DNA of 64,000 nucleotides from Tachypleus tridentatus. Taxonomy: Eukaryota; Arthropoda; Merostomata; Xiphosura; Limulidae. A program made the translations under genes and the position numbers. This document shows, piece by piece, positions 26,401 to 41,400 of this stretch (position 1 is its first letter; each line of letters opens with the position of its first letter). Location of the stretch: positions 64,520,326 to 64,584,325 of the forward strand of contig NC_134830.1 in assembly GCF_004210375.1 (NCBI RefSeq). The letters are read 5' to 3'. Under the pieces are notes generated by a model. That model searched no databases. It worked only from the letters and a program-made list of their open reading frames with translations, and was not told the DNA's origin.

Positions 26401-29400
26401 TAGTAATGTGTTGTGCAGCCTAAACAACCTGCAGGATACACTGTGTGTTATTAACAGGAGTGATACTTCAGCGATTTTCCACCTTCTGGATCTCGAACTG
26501 TGGTAAACCAAACTATCACGCTTTATATGAATGTGCTACACTAAACTCTTACTTCATATACACAATTTCTGGCCGCACCTTTTTCACATCCAAGGTGCTT
26601 TTGATAAGATCTAGTTAAAGGTTGACCAAGTGTGAATATGATTATTTTAAGGTTGGCAAAATATCTATTATAATATCTTGCTTAGTTTAGTAAATGAGCG
26701 AGTGTTTTCAGTGATGTCATTTTGCAACCGGTATACTTATGAGGTTGGCATATATTCTGTATTTTATATATAGTGGTAATACATTTCTAAAAATATGGCT
26801 AAAGTATACGACAGTCAGATATTAGTTTTCTTTAAGAAGTGGAATCTTCCAGTAATAGAGAAGCAAAAATCAGAAGTACTCAGTATTTTCCAGCGACGTA
26901 AAGACTGAGAGAGGGCGTTGTTTATCGAAGTTTTCTTGTTTGTTTTGAATTTCGCGCAAAGCTACTTGAGAGCTATCTGCGCTAGCCGTCCTTAATTTCG
27001 CACTGTAAGACTAGAGAGAAGGTAACTAGTTATCACATCACCACCCACCGCCAACTCTGGGCCTGCTCTTTTACCAACGAATTGTGGGATTGGCCGTCAC
27101 ATTATAACGCCCCCGTGGCTAAAAGGGCGAGCATGTTTGGTGTGGAGGGGATTCGAGTCCGCGACCCTCAGATTACTAGTCGAGTGTCTTATCCACCTGG
27201 CAATGCCAGGGCTTATGGAAGTTAATCCTTAGAAGGTAAGAGTGATTGTAATAAGAAAAAGAATTATGTTTTTTTTAAATAAGAAAAAAGTTGAATAAAA
27301 TCGATGATTGCGCTTTCTGTTTAATTAAGTCTCACACTTTTTGTATTATCATAAAAGTTTGTGGTTTCAGAAGAACAAATGAAAATAATTTGAATTTTCA
27401 ACCTAAACGGCAACTTACTCACACATGCATTAAACAACCACGTGAAAGCACTTTACGTCATTCTTGAATTTGAACTACTAAAAAAGGGACGCTATTAGCC
27501 TGCCAGTAACATTCGACACCTATAGTTTTCTGAACTGAATAACGGTTTTACTGTGATTTTTATAATAAGTCAGCAGCCAAATGAAGGGTCAAAATACGAT
27601 CAAATTTTCTTTTTGGGATTTATTATAATTTATATATTACATTTTGTTGTGGTAAATTAAACTTCTTAGTTCGTCTTGCCGATCCAATCTTATATATATA
27701 CTTTTTTTGTCGACAAGTCCTAAAAGAATGTGACCAATGGATTTACGTAAAACGCTTTTCAGATCTATTTGCCATGTTACTTTCCGAACACAAATCGAGC
27801 GCCTGGTTAGGACTGCAGGATTTCACGGAAGAAAACCAATTCTACTGGACAGACAACTCGCCCACAGATTTCACAACCTGGGCACCTGGTCAGCCTAAAG
27901 CATCAGAAATGGTAAGAATTTTGCCAAAGATGTTTTAATCTGAAAGGAACCTTATTGTAGTGATTAAACCTCAATAACGAGGAACACAAATTTTTAAAAA
28001 ACAAAAGTTTTGAGACGATAAGGTTTTTGTCGCACATTTATAAAATAGTTTTTTTTCAGTACCCAGTCAAGCCGTCTCCAAACTATTATTGGATTGATTA
28101 GTATTAGGTAAAAGCATGATGAACTCAGTGAAAGATAAGCATATTTTTAACGTTTTTTAAACTAAAAAAAACAGCGACAAAACTTTTAAGTAAACATCTA
28201 AAGCAAATCCTCATTTTTAGTATATTGACATTAGGCTACAATTCATTTTCACATTCTTTTTCAGTTGAAAAATTATTTCGTAGATTAACTATGGTATGTT
28301 ATAAAATTTCGTAAGTATTTAAGCCTGATTCTTACTATTAAATCATATATAGTTTTTATTTGGAATAAATAAAGTTTCTACATTATGATAAGCCTTAAAT
28401 TTATGAGATACGAAGCAAATATTTAAAATAACTTGAAGAGAGCTTGAAGTTGATAGATTGTTTAATGACACCCTTTGAACTATCAAAACAAAACGTGCTG
28501 TTCTTGTTTTAAGACCTTAATTTCTCCATTAAAATTTACAATAAATTACATAGCTCTGGAATCATATCTGTCTTCTTCATTTAATAGAAGCAGTATTACA
28601 ATACGAGGAAAAGAACTGATTATGTTGCTGAAAGTGTATACCATTATGATCGCTCCAGAACTACAATATTTAATGCATAGATATTGAAATTACGTAACTT
28701 CTGTGAAAGCCTGGAGGGTGTAGCAAAAATGCCATAATTTATTTAACAATTTGAAAAGTAAGCGACTATCAGAAAACTGTTCAATGGTCTAGGTTATTAA
28801 CGATATTTTAGACAAGCGTTCTGGCTCCACGGGATCCGTCAAAGAATCATGTATATCTAACAAATGATTACTTTGTTGTTGTTCTCATACAACTACGTGA
28901 CACATTTTATATTTAAAATCAATTCTTAGCTAGCTTCGTGGTCTAGAAATGTTTGTTAATAGTCGCTACGAATGTGAAGTTGGGAGAAAACACGAATTTC
29001 TGGGAATTAATAAACTTTTCAGTATAATACAGCCTCGAATATCTAAATCCATTGTATTTTCAATTTAAAAAAATATAATCAATTGAAACGCATGTGATAT
29101 TTATAAATATTGTTTGTAAAATACACATAATTATAAGGTAATATATATGTGAAGAAATATATTATAGTATTAACTGTTGAACCTTCAAAGAATATGGCGT
29201 ACTACAGGCTCAATACCGACCAGTAACCAATAAGTTTATTTCACGTGCTATAAACATTTATTATCATTAAGTTTTATACGGTTGTTAGCTTATAAATTGT
29301 CACGAATTTTTCAATATATAAAGTAAATTTGTCTTCTCATATCCTAGAAATAGTGAAAAAAAATAATCGTGGTATGTTGTTTTATATTGTGTCGCTTCGT

Positions 29401-32400
29401 GACATTTTTCTAAAACAGTGTTTAAAAGATATCACTGTATTAACTGGGCGTTGAAAAAAATAGTGGTATGTTGTTTTATATTGTGTCGCTTCGTGACATT
29501 TTTCTAAAACAGTGTTTAAAAGATATCACTGTATTAACTGGGCGTTGGATAGCAGTAACGCTGAACAACATTATATGAAAATAAACTTATTGATTAATTA
29601 TTCTTGGCCTTATTGTAAGGTAGTGTATTTAGAAGCGGTTCAATGCTAGAAACTAAAAACTTGTTTTTGTACTTGAGATGACAACAAAATATTTTTGTAT
29701 GATTTTCAATAAACTGCCATAAATATCTTTTTTGTGCATTACAAGAATACGAGAGGTTTTTTTAAAAAATTGTCAGTTGTTTTGCATTTAAAATTACTAG
29801 GATATGTTAAATGTGGCATGGTGGGCGGTTTGATAGACTACCTCAAAATCTTCAAAAAGTATATTAATGTGCTTTGAGCTATTGTTCTATAGAAATATTT
29901 GAATAGTCTGTATGTATTATTTCAGTTTCACGTTAATAGTTTTCAAATATATCAAAGAAAACGTAATCGATTCTGACCAGAAGTATCATGGTTTCTTTCA
30001 AGAAAGGTTACAAATAACACTGTCTCCTCCTATACATTTAGCAGGGTTTCTTATTCATAATTACACAAACGTGAATGTTTTGATAATCAATATTTGTTTC
30101 CATGAATGATATTTCCATATTGTAATCTTGCCACTGTCTGGTCCTTCCAATATATAGTATATCTATCTAGTTACTTCATTCATTAACTAACAGGCCTCAT
30201 ATAAAGCAGTTATATTGAGCAGCCTCAATCCATGTATTAACATAGTCTCAATGCTGGAGGCTGTGAAAGAGAAAAATATTCAGTATTATGGAACTATGGA
30301 AGAGGAGTAAGCATTGTAATAATAGAAACAGTTAGACTTTCCTTTCATAGAAATTGAAAACGTTGAATCTGACGGCTGGATTGTTATGGCAATACTTGAA
30401 AATAGGATGGATGAACCAAAAATCTTCTAATTCCCAATATCCTTCTGCGACTTGAAAATGTTTTTCTCGCGTATCATTCCATAATATCCTTCTAAACGTT
30501 TCAGCGCAGACAGTATAACTGGATGTCATCATAAAACCTCTAGCAAACATTAATTTGAAAACTTCTACTTTTGTCAACGCAAGTCAAATCAAACTTGTAA
30601 TTTCGGTCTCATACAATATAATTGACTTCAAGATGTTATCACATAATTTTAATCTTACCCTGAACTTTGCAGGAAACTGTATATTACCATTCCCCAAATA
30701 TCGAAAATCTGGCCTTTCTTATAACTTGCTCCATATTCGTCTGCCAGTCATCACATATTTAACAATAAAGACCAAGATACTTGAAATACTTTACTACTTC
30801 AACTTCCTCACTTTGCCAATATCAATTTCCACGTTTTTCATTATTTTTTTGCTATCGTTGCCAGTTTTCTTTATAAAATATCTTACTCCGTCAGTTATGG
30901 TTTCCACCTGTGCCCCAGGGTAGTATAATCTAACTCTGTTTTTTTTTGCTCCCTATTTATCCCACAGACTATTCTATCTATATGTTGCGTCAAGGAATTA
31001 CATATAATTATAACCTCTTTCAGCTCATAATCCATATCCTTATTTATTCCTTATGCTTTCCCTACCTTCATAGTTCCTCATCTAAATAAGCCAAGGGCTG
31101 AAATGTTTGTTTGTTTTTAATTTCGCGCAAAGCTACTCGAAGGCTATCTGCGCTAGACGTCCCTAATTTTGCAGTGTAAGACCATAGGGAAGGCAATTAG
31201 TCATCACCACCACCGCCAACTCTTCGGCTACTCTTTTACCAACCAATAGTGGGATTGACCGTCACAATATAACGCCCCCACGGCTGAAAGGGCGAGCATG
31301 TTTGGTACGACCGGGATTCGAGCCCGTGACCCTCAGATTACGAGTCGAAGCCCTTAACCCACTTAGCCATGCTGGGCAAGGGCTGAAATATGTTCCTTAA
31401 TAGAATAGCGTCTTTACAATTAAGTTCATTACTTTTAACCCTGATACTACCCTTTCTAGCTTCCTGAATGTTGTTGCTAATCTCAGTTGATGCTTCCCTT
31501 GCATGTAAAAGCTTAAGCTCATTTTGAAGTCCCGTTGTCACTTCCCACAGCTTATACTTCTCTTTTTTATTTCCTCAATTGTAATTAAGATTCTCCAACT
31601 TTTCCCCAATCTTCAAACTCTACCTATAAATTCAACATCCTCACAACTAGCTTCTTAAAACTGCATAGTAGTCCAGTGTTCTCAAATAAAAACCATTCAT
31701 TGCACCTATAGCAACTAACAAACTGGGAATGCTTAACCCGAACTAGTCTTAACCATTCCATTATTTGTAGAATTAAAATAAACACTCGATACTATGATTA
31801 AATATCAGTGACCTGTTGTTAACACTGTTAAGCCTAAGTTTGAAAATTAACTAGTTTTCAGACTGTATTTATCAAATAGAGCAATGTATTTAATTTGTCT
31901 TACAATCTCACTGTGAGCTGAATTATAACTATGCCTAAAGAACCGTTATGCGTACTAAGCATAATCTAACTTTATACTACATGTTACCCTACTAAATTCG
32001 AAATTAAAAACTTACACCCATTACCAATCTTACTAAATTTAGCTATTATTTTGTTACGCAACACTCATTTCTAAAGATAAAAAAATGAAACCAAATAATA
32101 TAAAAAATCCATAATATTATAAGAACTGAGCTTTTAAACATCTTTGTTTTCAAAGAGTGCCCTCTGTATGAAAGAAGATAGAAAAATTATTTTTAAAAAG
32201 ACAGAAGTTGTTTTTACAAATCCTTGGAATATATGTATAGAACTGCTGTACAATGAATGTTTTTTGTGAGGACTTGATTATTTCTTAGCGCTCTAACTTA
32301 TTCAAGAAAACTGTACTGATTTATTGTAGAGAGTAATTTCAGTGGCTTGTTTTAAAAGAACTATAATGATTAGTTTTCGAATAAATGTGAAGGTTTATTT

Positions 32401-35400
32401 CAGAACTGTGTAGTGGCTTATGTAAAAGAATTTTACTGATTTGTTTCAGAAAAACTGTGTGGAAATGATGCACCATAACACATTAATGGGAAAATGGCGG
32501 AACGTTAACTGCGAGGAGAAACGTTCTTATTTTTGTCAAAAGTACAAAGGTCTGTAAACTTCGTGACCTAGATTTTCCTTTGCTTTTGTTGTATCGCAAA
32601 ATAATTTTAATTAAGCACTACAATTAAATATATATGTAAAAACGGCTCGTTTGGGTTGAGAAAATATTTTGCATATACATTTTTCTCTACAAGTGGGTTT
32701 TCTCGACATCACTGACTACAATTAAATGTTTCTCATGTTTATTGTTTTTAGTATTTTTGAGAACAGGTCACCTTTGGCGCATGAAGAATATACATTGTTC
32801 AAAACTTTCTAGTAGTATGTGACGTCAATTCCTCGCTTATAAAATGAGATAAGTGTAATTAACTAAGTATTTCACAACCTTTCGACGTATTGGTTGCAGA
32901 GGTTTAGTCATCTACTAAAATTTAAAATAACATATGTATGAGGTGTCTTCCATTATGACTCACACAACACTTGCTTTGTACTCAGTATAGAAAATGGAAG
33001 CACATAAGATTTATAAATTAGTGGTTCAATGTGGGCAGAAAAAGCAAAAATATCGTGAATGATGTGAATGCGAGTTAGGAGAGATTATAAGCTGCTAGAA
33101 ATGTACAAAACAAATATGTATGGTTCAGTCACGTGCAGTCTACTATATGTTAGCCCATTTAATCATTGAAGTTGGAATGAACATTTAATTCAACCAAAAG
33201 TGTTTTCAGAAGTAACAAAAGTCTAGTTATTAAAATTTTGAAATGTGCCAAAGAAATTATTAGTGAAAATTAACAATGCCCTTACTGCACCCTGAAGAAT
33301 AGCTGACAGTCAACGTCTTTGTGCTTGGTTTGAAATATATATCAAAGCTAGAATATTGAAATTGGTCGTAAAGTACATATATTTAAGAGAGCTGCTTAAT
33401 CCAACTTTAAAGTTATGGCTTAAACAGCCTGGAACCAGAAAAACGAGCAATTCAACTGTACTATGTAGTGCTAACTGCATAAACCATTCCGCGAATGCTG
33501 TTTTTATATTGTGGCTGCAACTTGCTCATGTACGAGTTGTTATTCTGGTCTGTCTACGTTGTTTTGAGCATTTAATCTTCAAAATACAGAAACACACCTG
33601 CTTCGTATTAAGGAGTGTGTTTTTGATGTAATCTTTTTTGAAACAGATCAACGCTTTGATAACCCCCAATGTACTGTATTCAGAATCCTGAAACGTCTTT
33701 GGACTACAGGAAACATTACTCCAAGAAAGTCTAGTAGTATACACTGAAAAATTAATACCATACACGACTGTGCTTTGATTAGATTAAAACATCAAGGTCG
33801 AAAGAGGTCTTGCAACACTTTGAGACATAAATGGCATGAACACATTCATTCTAAGGTATTCAGAAGAACAGTTAATAGAAGAATAACTAAACAGGGTTAT
33901 TTTGTAAGAAGGGTTGTCTGCAAACCGATATTGACTAGAATTCGCAGCTGTTGTGGTGTTATTTTGACAAGTCAGCATGTCAACTTACAATTAGGATATT
34001 GGAACATGTCATCCATTCAAATGAGTACTATGTTCAGCTTATGAAGGCTGATGGTAGGATTCATGTTTATCATTTGCCTGGAAAACAGATAAGAGAAAAC
34101 TGTTTATCCATCAGTAAGCACATAAGAGGTGGTGCAGTACATATTTCGGTAGCTATTCATCATGATTGACAAACTGCTCTTTATTTCATTTAAGAAAACG
34201 TCAATGGCTCTTCCTATAGACATCACATAAAGACGATATTCCTGCCATATGCTAGATCAAGGTTTTGCAATAACATTTTGTTCTGTGATGACAATGCTAC
34301 TGCCACAATGCCTGTATTTTACATGTTTATTTCGATCAGGAGGACGTAACAAAATTTCCATGACAAGCAAAATCTCCAGATTTTAATCCCATTGAGAACT
34401 GCTGGGAAGAAATGAGCCGGAGAAACGTTAAATACGACCCTAAACCAGCTATTGTAGCTACGTTGTAGTGGCTTCTAATGATAAATTAGAATGAAATCAA
34501 TAACCTCATTGACAGCATGCCACGTAACCTCTAGGAGGCTATTTGAGTAGAAAGAAGACCAATCAGGTACTGAATGTCTAATAAAATGAAATAATTTGGT
34601 GTTTTATTTTGTCAATATTTATGTTTTGATAAGATTTTGTTGTGATAGGTCAAATGTTGAATAACGTGTTTCTACAGGTTACTGATAAAATTATTTGCTG
34701 TTCTAAAAAAATCATTTATGACGTTCATAGAACATGTCTCATTATACAAGTTACATATGTTGATGTTTAACTCAACACGTATTTCTCAGTTTGACAGTGT
34801 TAAGTGACTTTATATTTTATGTTAATACTAATTATTTTATTTGTTACAAAATGTGCAAACACTTTAGCCAATACTATGTATTGTTTGGCTTGCAGGCCAA
34901 TGTTTTTTTCTAGTGCGAAAATCTGTAAACAGTTCAAGCTTGGTTTCTAAGAGAAATTCTCATGTACTGAAGAGTCTCATCCCGAATCCAACTCTTTTAA
35001 TTTTGTGCCCATTTGAACCACCTGAAAGGGATAATTCAATTCGAAATACGAAACGACAACTTTTTAGTTGTCATCCTACAGTCGGCATTTAGAAACATAT
35101 TGTACAAAACAAATTGTACTATATAGTCTAATTACAAGAATGAATTTGAGAAAAAAAGCAATTATCCAGGCCACTATACAGAACCCCCTGTCTACAACTA
35201 GATGTTTCGGTGCTTTGGGTAGGGCAGCATGTACACTAACTGATATGTGAAACTAGATGAAGGTTAACGCATACGGCTCTAAATACAGAAAAAAAATAAT
35301 GTTCTCCCCTTATTCCTTCGAAAATAGGACTGCTTATAAAATGGTGAAATTTAAGCCTTATGATGGTTCAGCGGTAAGTCAGTGGACTTTTGACACTGAA

Positions 35401-38400
35401 AATTAGATTTCATTACACGCGGTGGGAAGAACGCAGATAATCTAGGTGCAGCTTTGTTTTTTAGAACAAAGAGATATATTCGAAAGTAAAATCTGGATTT
35501 CTAAATTATTATCGAACGATTAAAATCGTTTCCTAAATTATTTAATAATTATACTGAGTAGAAACACTATTTATGAAGGCGTGTAAAAGTAGCTTCTTTC
35601 ATTTTGAAAATTTGAACACTTATAGTGGCAGAAGCGTGTTAGGACTACATCTTCAAAACCCAAATTGCATTGTAATGAAACTATTGAAAGTATTGCAACT
35701 ATTGCGCTATGAACTAACAGTTTTATTTTATGTGTAGTATTGTTGTACATAATATAACCTCAAAAATAATTTTGCTATATCTTATTTCTAAATTGATTTT
35801 ATGTTTTTCTCTTATATTTCTCCCTTTGCTTTAGAATTAATTTTTTAATGATGAAAGAATCTCGTATTACAACCTATTATCATTTTCAACTGTCTATCTT
35901 TTACTTCACTTCTTCTACTCTTTGTGTATCTTGTACGTTTCGAATCACAAAAGTCATACGCTATGTTTGAACTTCTTCTTAATTGTAAGCTTTTAAAATG
36001 GAAATAAAAATACTTACTTAAATGCCATTCCTTATGTAAAGTCCTCTATATAGCATATATATATATAAGTAAATAATTTTTTTAACTTAAAAAGTGTTAG
36101 TTTTATCAACACTAGAAGAAAATAAGATGTTTTCATTCTATCGATGGACCGAATCCTTAGAATAAGCTTAACAGTGCAAGTGAATGTTCTTAGAAGGACG
36201 ATAATGGTATTTACGTGTTCACTGACCCACTTACTATATATAACATGTTGCTGTTGTTCTGTAAACCATATGCATTTAGAAACACTTTTTTTTTTGATAA
36301 AGCCTACTAAAATAAGCAATACATGAGAAATTGCTAATTTTTAAATAGCCTAATAATTTATTTTTAAATACAAAATTCGATTTTTTCCCCAAGTTTTCAA
36401 AACCGGAACAAAGCAAAGCGCATTTTGAGCTAAGCTATTGGAGGGCTATTTGCGCTAGCCATCTCGTTTTTAATAGTGGTACACTAGAGGTAAGGCAACT
36501 AGTGAACACCACCCACCGCCAACTACTATTCCTTTACCAACAGATAATAGAATTGACCGTAACATTGTAACGCCCCCACAGCAAAAAGGAGGTATGTTCG
36601 ATTAACTGGGAATCGAACCCGCGACCCACAGATTGTGAGTTGAGAGCCGTAACCATTAAGTCAAAGTTAGGACTAAAATATGCTTAAAATGTTCACAAAA
36701 CCTCTTTCCTATTTAAACAAAAGATATAGCCTACTCTTTACAAAATCTCAGGTCTAAAATGTATTTATTTTAAAATATTATATTTTATTCATAATACTTG
36801 GTTATTTTTTATACACATTGAGTATTTTCAAGGTAAAATAAGAACATTGGCATATAACATTTTCTGTTGTTAAATGTGTATAACGCTTAAGCTTGCTATG
36901 CATACTAAGCTACTGGGTGAAAAAGGTTGATATAGTAATACAGTATAATGCAATATATTATTTCAATTTCTAGAATAGGATAAACTAAGTACTGGTTCAA
37001 TGCCAATAACGAATTTTACTTCGCCAGCTTAGATACTATAGATCATTTAATTTGTCGTGTTGTTACTCAGCCTGCGTGAGCCCGTTTTCATATTAAAATA
37101 TATATATAAAGAACATGAAGCGAATGATGCGATAAAAATATTATCATTTTCACAGTGATATTATATCAAGTCTATTGCGCAATATAATTCTTTTATAACA
37201 AGCAGGACCCGGCATAGCCAGCTGGTTAGTGCACTCGACTAGTAATATGAGGGTCGCCGATTTGAATTCCTGTCACACCAAACATGCTCGCCCTTTTAGC
37301 TATGTGGTTGTTATAATGTGACGGTCAATCATATTATTCGTTGGTGGCCCAAGAGATGGCGGCGGGTGATGATGACTAGCTACTTTCCCTCTTGTCTTAC
37401 ACTTCTAAATTAGGGATGGCTAGAGCAGATGACCTTCGTGTAGCTTTGCGCTACACATACAAACAAACAAAACAAACCAAATGACAAGCAGTAATATCAA
37501 TTGAATGTTGTAATAGTTAGTAGTGTGGAGATATAATAAGTGGCAGTCTAGATGAAACATTGAGTAAAATATTCATTGTGCATCATGGTGTTTATATAAA
37601 ATATTTGTATCATTTATTAGCTTTTAAACATAAAATATAAAATTCCCATTTTCTCTTATGTAATCTGTGATGTTCATTAAACATATTAAATAACATTCTT
37701 TAACAAATTAATATTATATCTGACAAAGGTAGTATTTGCATTTGTACTGTATGATTATGAATAACAAAGGAATACGTGGCTTTTGTCAATCATGTAAAAA
37801 TATTTGTCTTAATTACTCTTAACACTGATAATAGCACTTAATTCTTGAATTGTCTTTTAAGAATTGTTTTATTTTTTGTCTTATAAAATATTACTGGACT
37901 TAGATCTACAAAATGTTGTTTTCATTATTTTTAACATAGTATTTCTCTTCATAGATAAAACTATGGTCTCGCCTGCCCCAGAAGAGGTTCAGTGCTCTAA
38001 TAGTGGTTGGTACCACTTTGGTACAAGCTGTTACCAACTTTTTGTTCACCCAAAAAAAGTTGCCTCTTGGCATGACGCAGAAAAAACGTGCAAAGAAAAC
38101 GGAGGCCATCTGGTGTCAGTTACTGACATAGGAATTCATCTTTTTCTTCGAACATTGCTTCTTTCAGTTGAAATACCGCTGTGGATTGGACTGAAAAAAG
38201 ATGTAAGTACAAATTTAACTTATAAGAATATCTATTATCTCGCAAACCTTGAGAAACGGATATCAAATAATGTATTAAGTTGCTACGTGTATTATACCTA
38301 ATCAAAAAAATCCTCGGGCAGGAGAAAAAAGTAAAGGTGCGACCTAAAAAGGATTAAGCGTACCACTCTAAAACACATTATGTGTGAAAAAGAAAAATGA

Positions 38401-41400
38401 AGTAAAAAATAATTTAACGTGCGACTTAGAAAAATGAAATCAAAACTGACGTCGAAACTGGTAGCTACAGTTATGGCATTGATAAGAACGCCATGGAAAC
38501 TAGATTAACAACTTCTTGTCATCACTCATCGTATCAAGAATAATTTTTACACTAATCGCTTAATCTAATATCACGTGACACTAAATGTTCTTTAATTAGG
38601 ACAATGCTATAAAATTTAGTAAATTTGCGCTGAAAAGCTGGCAGTGAATAATCAATAATAACCGACCATCCGTATGATTCTTTAGAAAACTTAAGATCAA
38701 AATTGTTAACCTAATTTCTTGGCCTAGCCGATACTTATGTATCTGCACATCCTTTTACTTTATGGTTTTGCTGTTCTAACTCAGCCATCTTTGATACAAA
38801 TTACAATGAAATAAGAAAACGATATAGATTTATTCTTATGTGAAGCTGTAAGAAAAGAATTAGACCGATAGTTCATGTGGCATTTTCACAGGAGTGCAGA
38901 AGAATATTCGTTAATTTAGAACGGTTTTTGCACAATAACTTTGCACACGTGACCTATATTTACACCACATGAGACTCGTAATTGTAAGTTGTAAATATCT
39001 ATCAGTGTACCAAATTTGAAAAAAAAACTGATTAAAACTCAAGTTAATATGTTTTCTATCAAATAAATTTTCTGTATTTTTGATGAGAAGAAATAAAAAA
39101 AAGACATTTAATCAAGATTAGAGATGTTATTTTTCTTGTATTTTATAAAGGATTGCCTTGAAATTTGGTATGTGAAGTAATCAATTGTCCAGTAGAGTAC
39201 ACCCATTGGAAACATGTGATAATCTGGATTACTACAATCCGAGCTACAGAAAGTATAAAATTGTTAAAGTATAAAAGTGTGTCTTAAGTTGTTTTGACAT
39301 TGATCACGCTATGACGACTTTAATATATTTATTTCTCCTTCTGTACTTTGATAAATATAATTATTGGCGTAGGGGATGAAGAAATTGTAACAAATATTCA
39401 ATATATGGAATGATTATTTTATGTGTTTCAATTAATGTAATGAAATAATAGCATTATCTTTCTGATTCCTTGAGTCACCAGTAGCGATCTTTACGTATTT
39501 GTCTCATATCAAACACTATTCTTCTTTGGGCCTTTGTAAGTTGCTTTCTCCTAACCTACACATCCTAGTCATGCAAATAAGCCACTTTAATAAATGTTAA
39601 TACCACAAAAAAAAAATACTTTCTTATCTCTCCCAAAATTTTACAGAGTATGAGTAAGCAGTTTCCACGAAGAGGAATAGTTTTGTATTTCACCAACCTT
39701 TTGGAACAAACACAAAACTTCGCACAAAAATAAATCACACTTTATTGCTTTGTTTTTTTAAGAATAGCACTAAACGAAGTTTCAGTATCAAGATGTTAGT
39801 ACTTTTAGACGCTCTTTTCTACGTTGAATCCAATATACAGATATATAATTTGCAGTTATAATTTAAACTTTATTATAAATCTTTGAACTATGATTGACTT
39901 AAAACAGTGTATCCTTTAGAATATCATACGAATGTTCTGTTAGTTTCGAGTTGGGAGTCTCGAGTCTGTTTTCAATCTTCTGAAGTTCTGTAATAAAATA
40001 GCATAAAACAGATTAGACTGACACTGAAAATGATAACATTTTAATGAAAAATCTTAGCTTGAAGTCGGGCATGTTTAAATTAGCACTGTTCTTAGATGGA
40101 ACGATCCTCATATTGATAAGTTATTGGTAAAGATTGTAGAATTATAGCGCTTCAGGCTATTTTTGTTGTAATTTTAAAATACAGTAGATGTTAGTATATT
40201 ACTTGCCTATTATAACGCTCTTCTTATTGTTACATGAATCTCATTCTAGGAAGATACAGGCAGGTTTTTCTGGGTTTCAGAATGGCCTGTGCTTTACACA
40301 AACTGGGGTGAAAACGAACCCCGCGATTTACCCAATCACATAGACACTTGTGTTATGAAATTAAAGGACGGAACTTGGAAGGTAGCAAGTTGCCGACAAA
40401 GGAGAGGTTTTATCTGTGAAGTAAATTCCCGTAAGTATTTTAATGTTGTTTTTTATACTAATCAAAAATCCATTCGTTCCGCTCAGTTTATATAAATAAG
40501 CCTAAAACAAGAACCAATTATACAAATTGAAGTCGCAAAATGCATGCTAATTAACTGAATTTTAATTGATTATTCTGGGTTAATAGGAACTGAAATGTCT
40601 AAGCCTTTCTCACGAATGCCTTCTCTTGTGCACTGACATACTCTTAGAATTAATATTTCCTCTCCTTTTCCATTGACATAATTTTAGAATGAAGGTTTTT
40701 CCTCTCATTGTACATTGACATACTTTTAGAATGGAGGTTTTCCCTCTCCTTTTCCGTTGACATACTTTTAGAATGAAGGTTTTTCCTCTCCTTGTAAATT
40801 GACATACTCTTAGAATCAAGGTGTTATAAGAAAAAGAGATCAGCTTCAAATATGAATAGGATCTTGATGCAAAATTATCAGATGTTGAAATACTTCATTC
40901 CACCCGGTTATCCATTCTGAGTAATCTGCTGCAAAGAAAGACCATTGGGCGTGCTAACACTATAAATATTTGCGTGCTCACCTGACATTAATTACATCTC
41001 ATTCATTGATGGTTTTGAAACGTGTTATAAAACAAAGTTGCATAAGGGTCATTAATTTAATGAGTGTTTAGTACTACAGGTAAATATATTAATTCTGCGC
41101 TGAATACAAGCTTTTATACTTCTAAAACAGACCGCACCTATAAACCACTCTTCACAACTTTGAACATAAAGCATAAGCTCTCATTGTATCTTGAACGTCT
41201 AAGTTGAAGTGAAAGGCTATAATGACTTCAAAAATCTAATTAAAAGTTTTCTACTTTAATCACGATAAATGGTTAAGGGAGTTATGAATGCCCTATTGTA
41301 TTGCAAAATTGTGTCATGGTGGTTGTTTGTTTAACCGGTTTCTACTTGACCCACGATAAATGGTCAAGAGAATTAAAATACTTTTTTGTGTCATAACATT

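Larger units (their letters stand above)
23450..27762 (+). other. Intron 5 of the receptor gene
   Basis: It contains a type C SINE (24008-24118), two opposed non-LTR reverse-transcriptase C-terminal fragments (24360-24960 and 25090-25290), one copy of a dispersed repeat (25580-26042) and a type A SINE (26937-27213). Nothing recognisable in 23450-24000 and 26050-26930. Confidence 0.75.
27912..32449 (+). other. Intron 6 of the receptor gene
   Basis: It contains an 85-bp exact tandem duplication (29369-29547), a degraded LINE fragment on the minus strand (30330-30950) and a type A SINE with target-site duplication (31105-31376). I see nothing recognisable in 27912-29360, 29550-30320 or 31550-32449. 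Confidence 0.75.
32550..37954 (+). other. Intron 7 of the receptor gene
   Basis: It contains a broken Tc1-like transposase (33250-34600), a type B/C SINE (35363-35470) and two type A SINEs (36412-36673 minus, 37205-37480 plus). I see nothing recognisable in 32550-33240, 34610-35360, 35480-36400 or 37490-37954. Confidence 0.75.

Noticed and set aside
40610..40849. 79-residue minus frame with RRGKT repeats
   Set aside because: By-product of the 42-bp tandem repeat inside intron 9.
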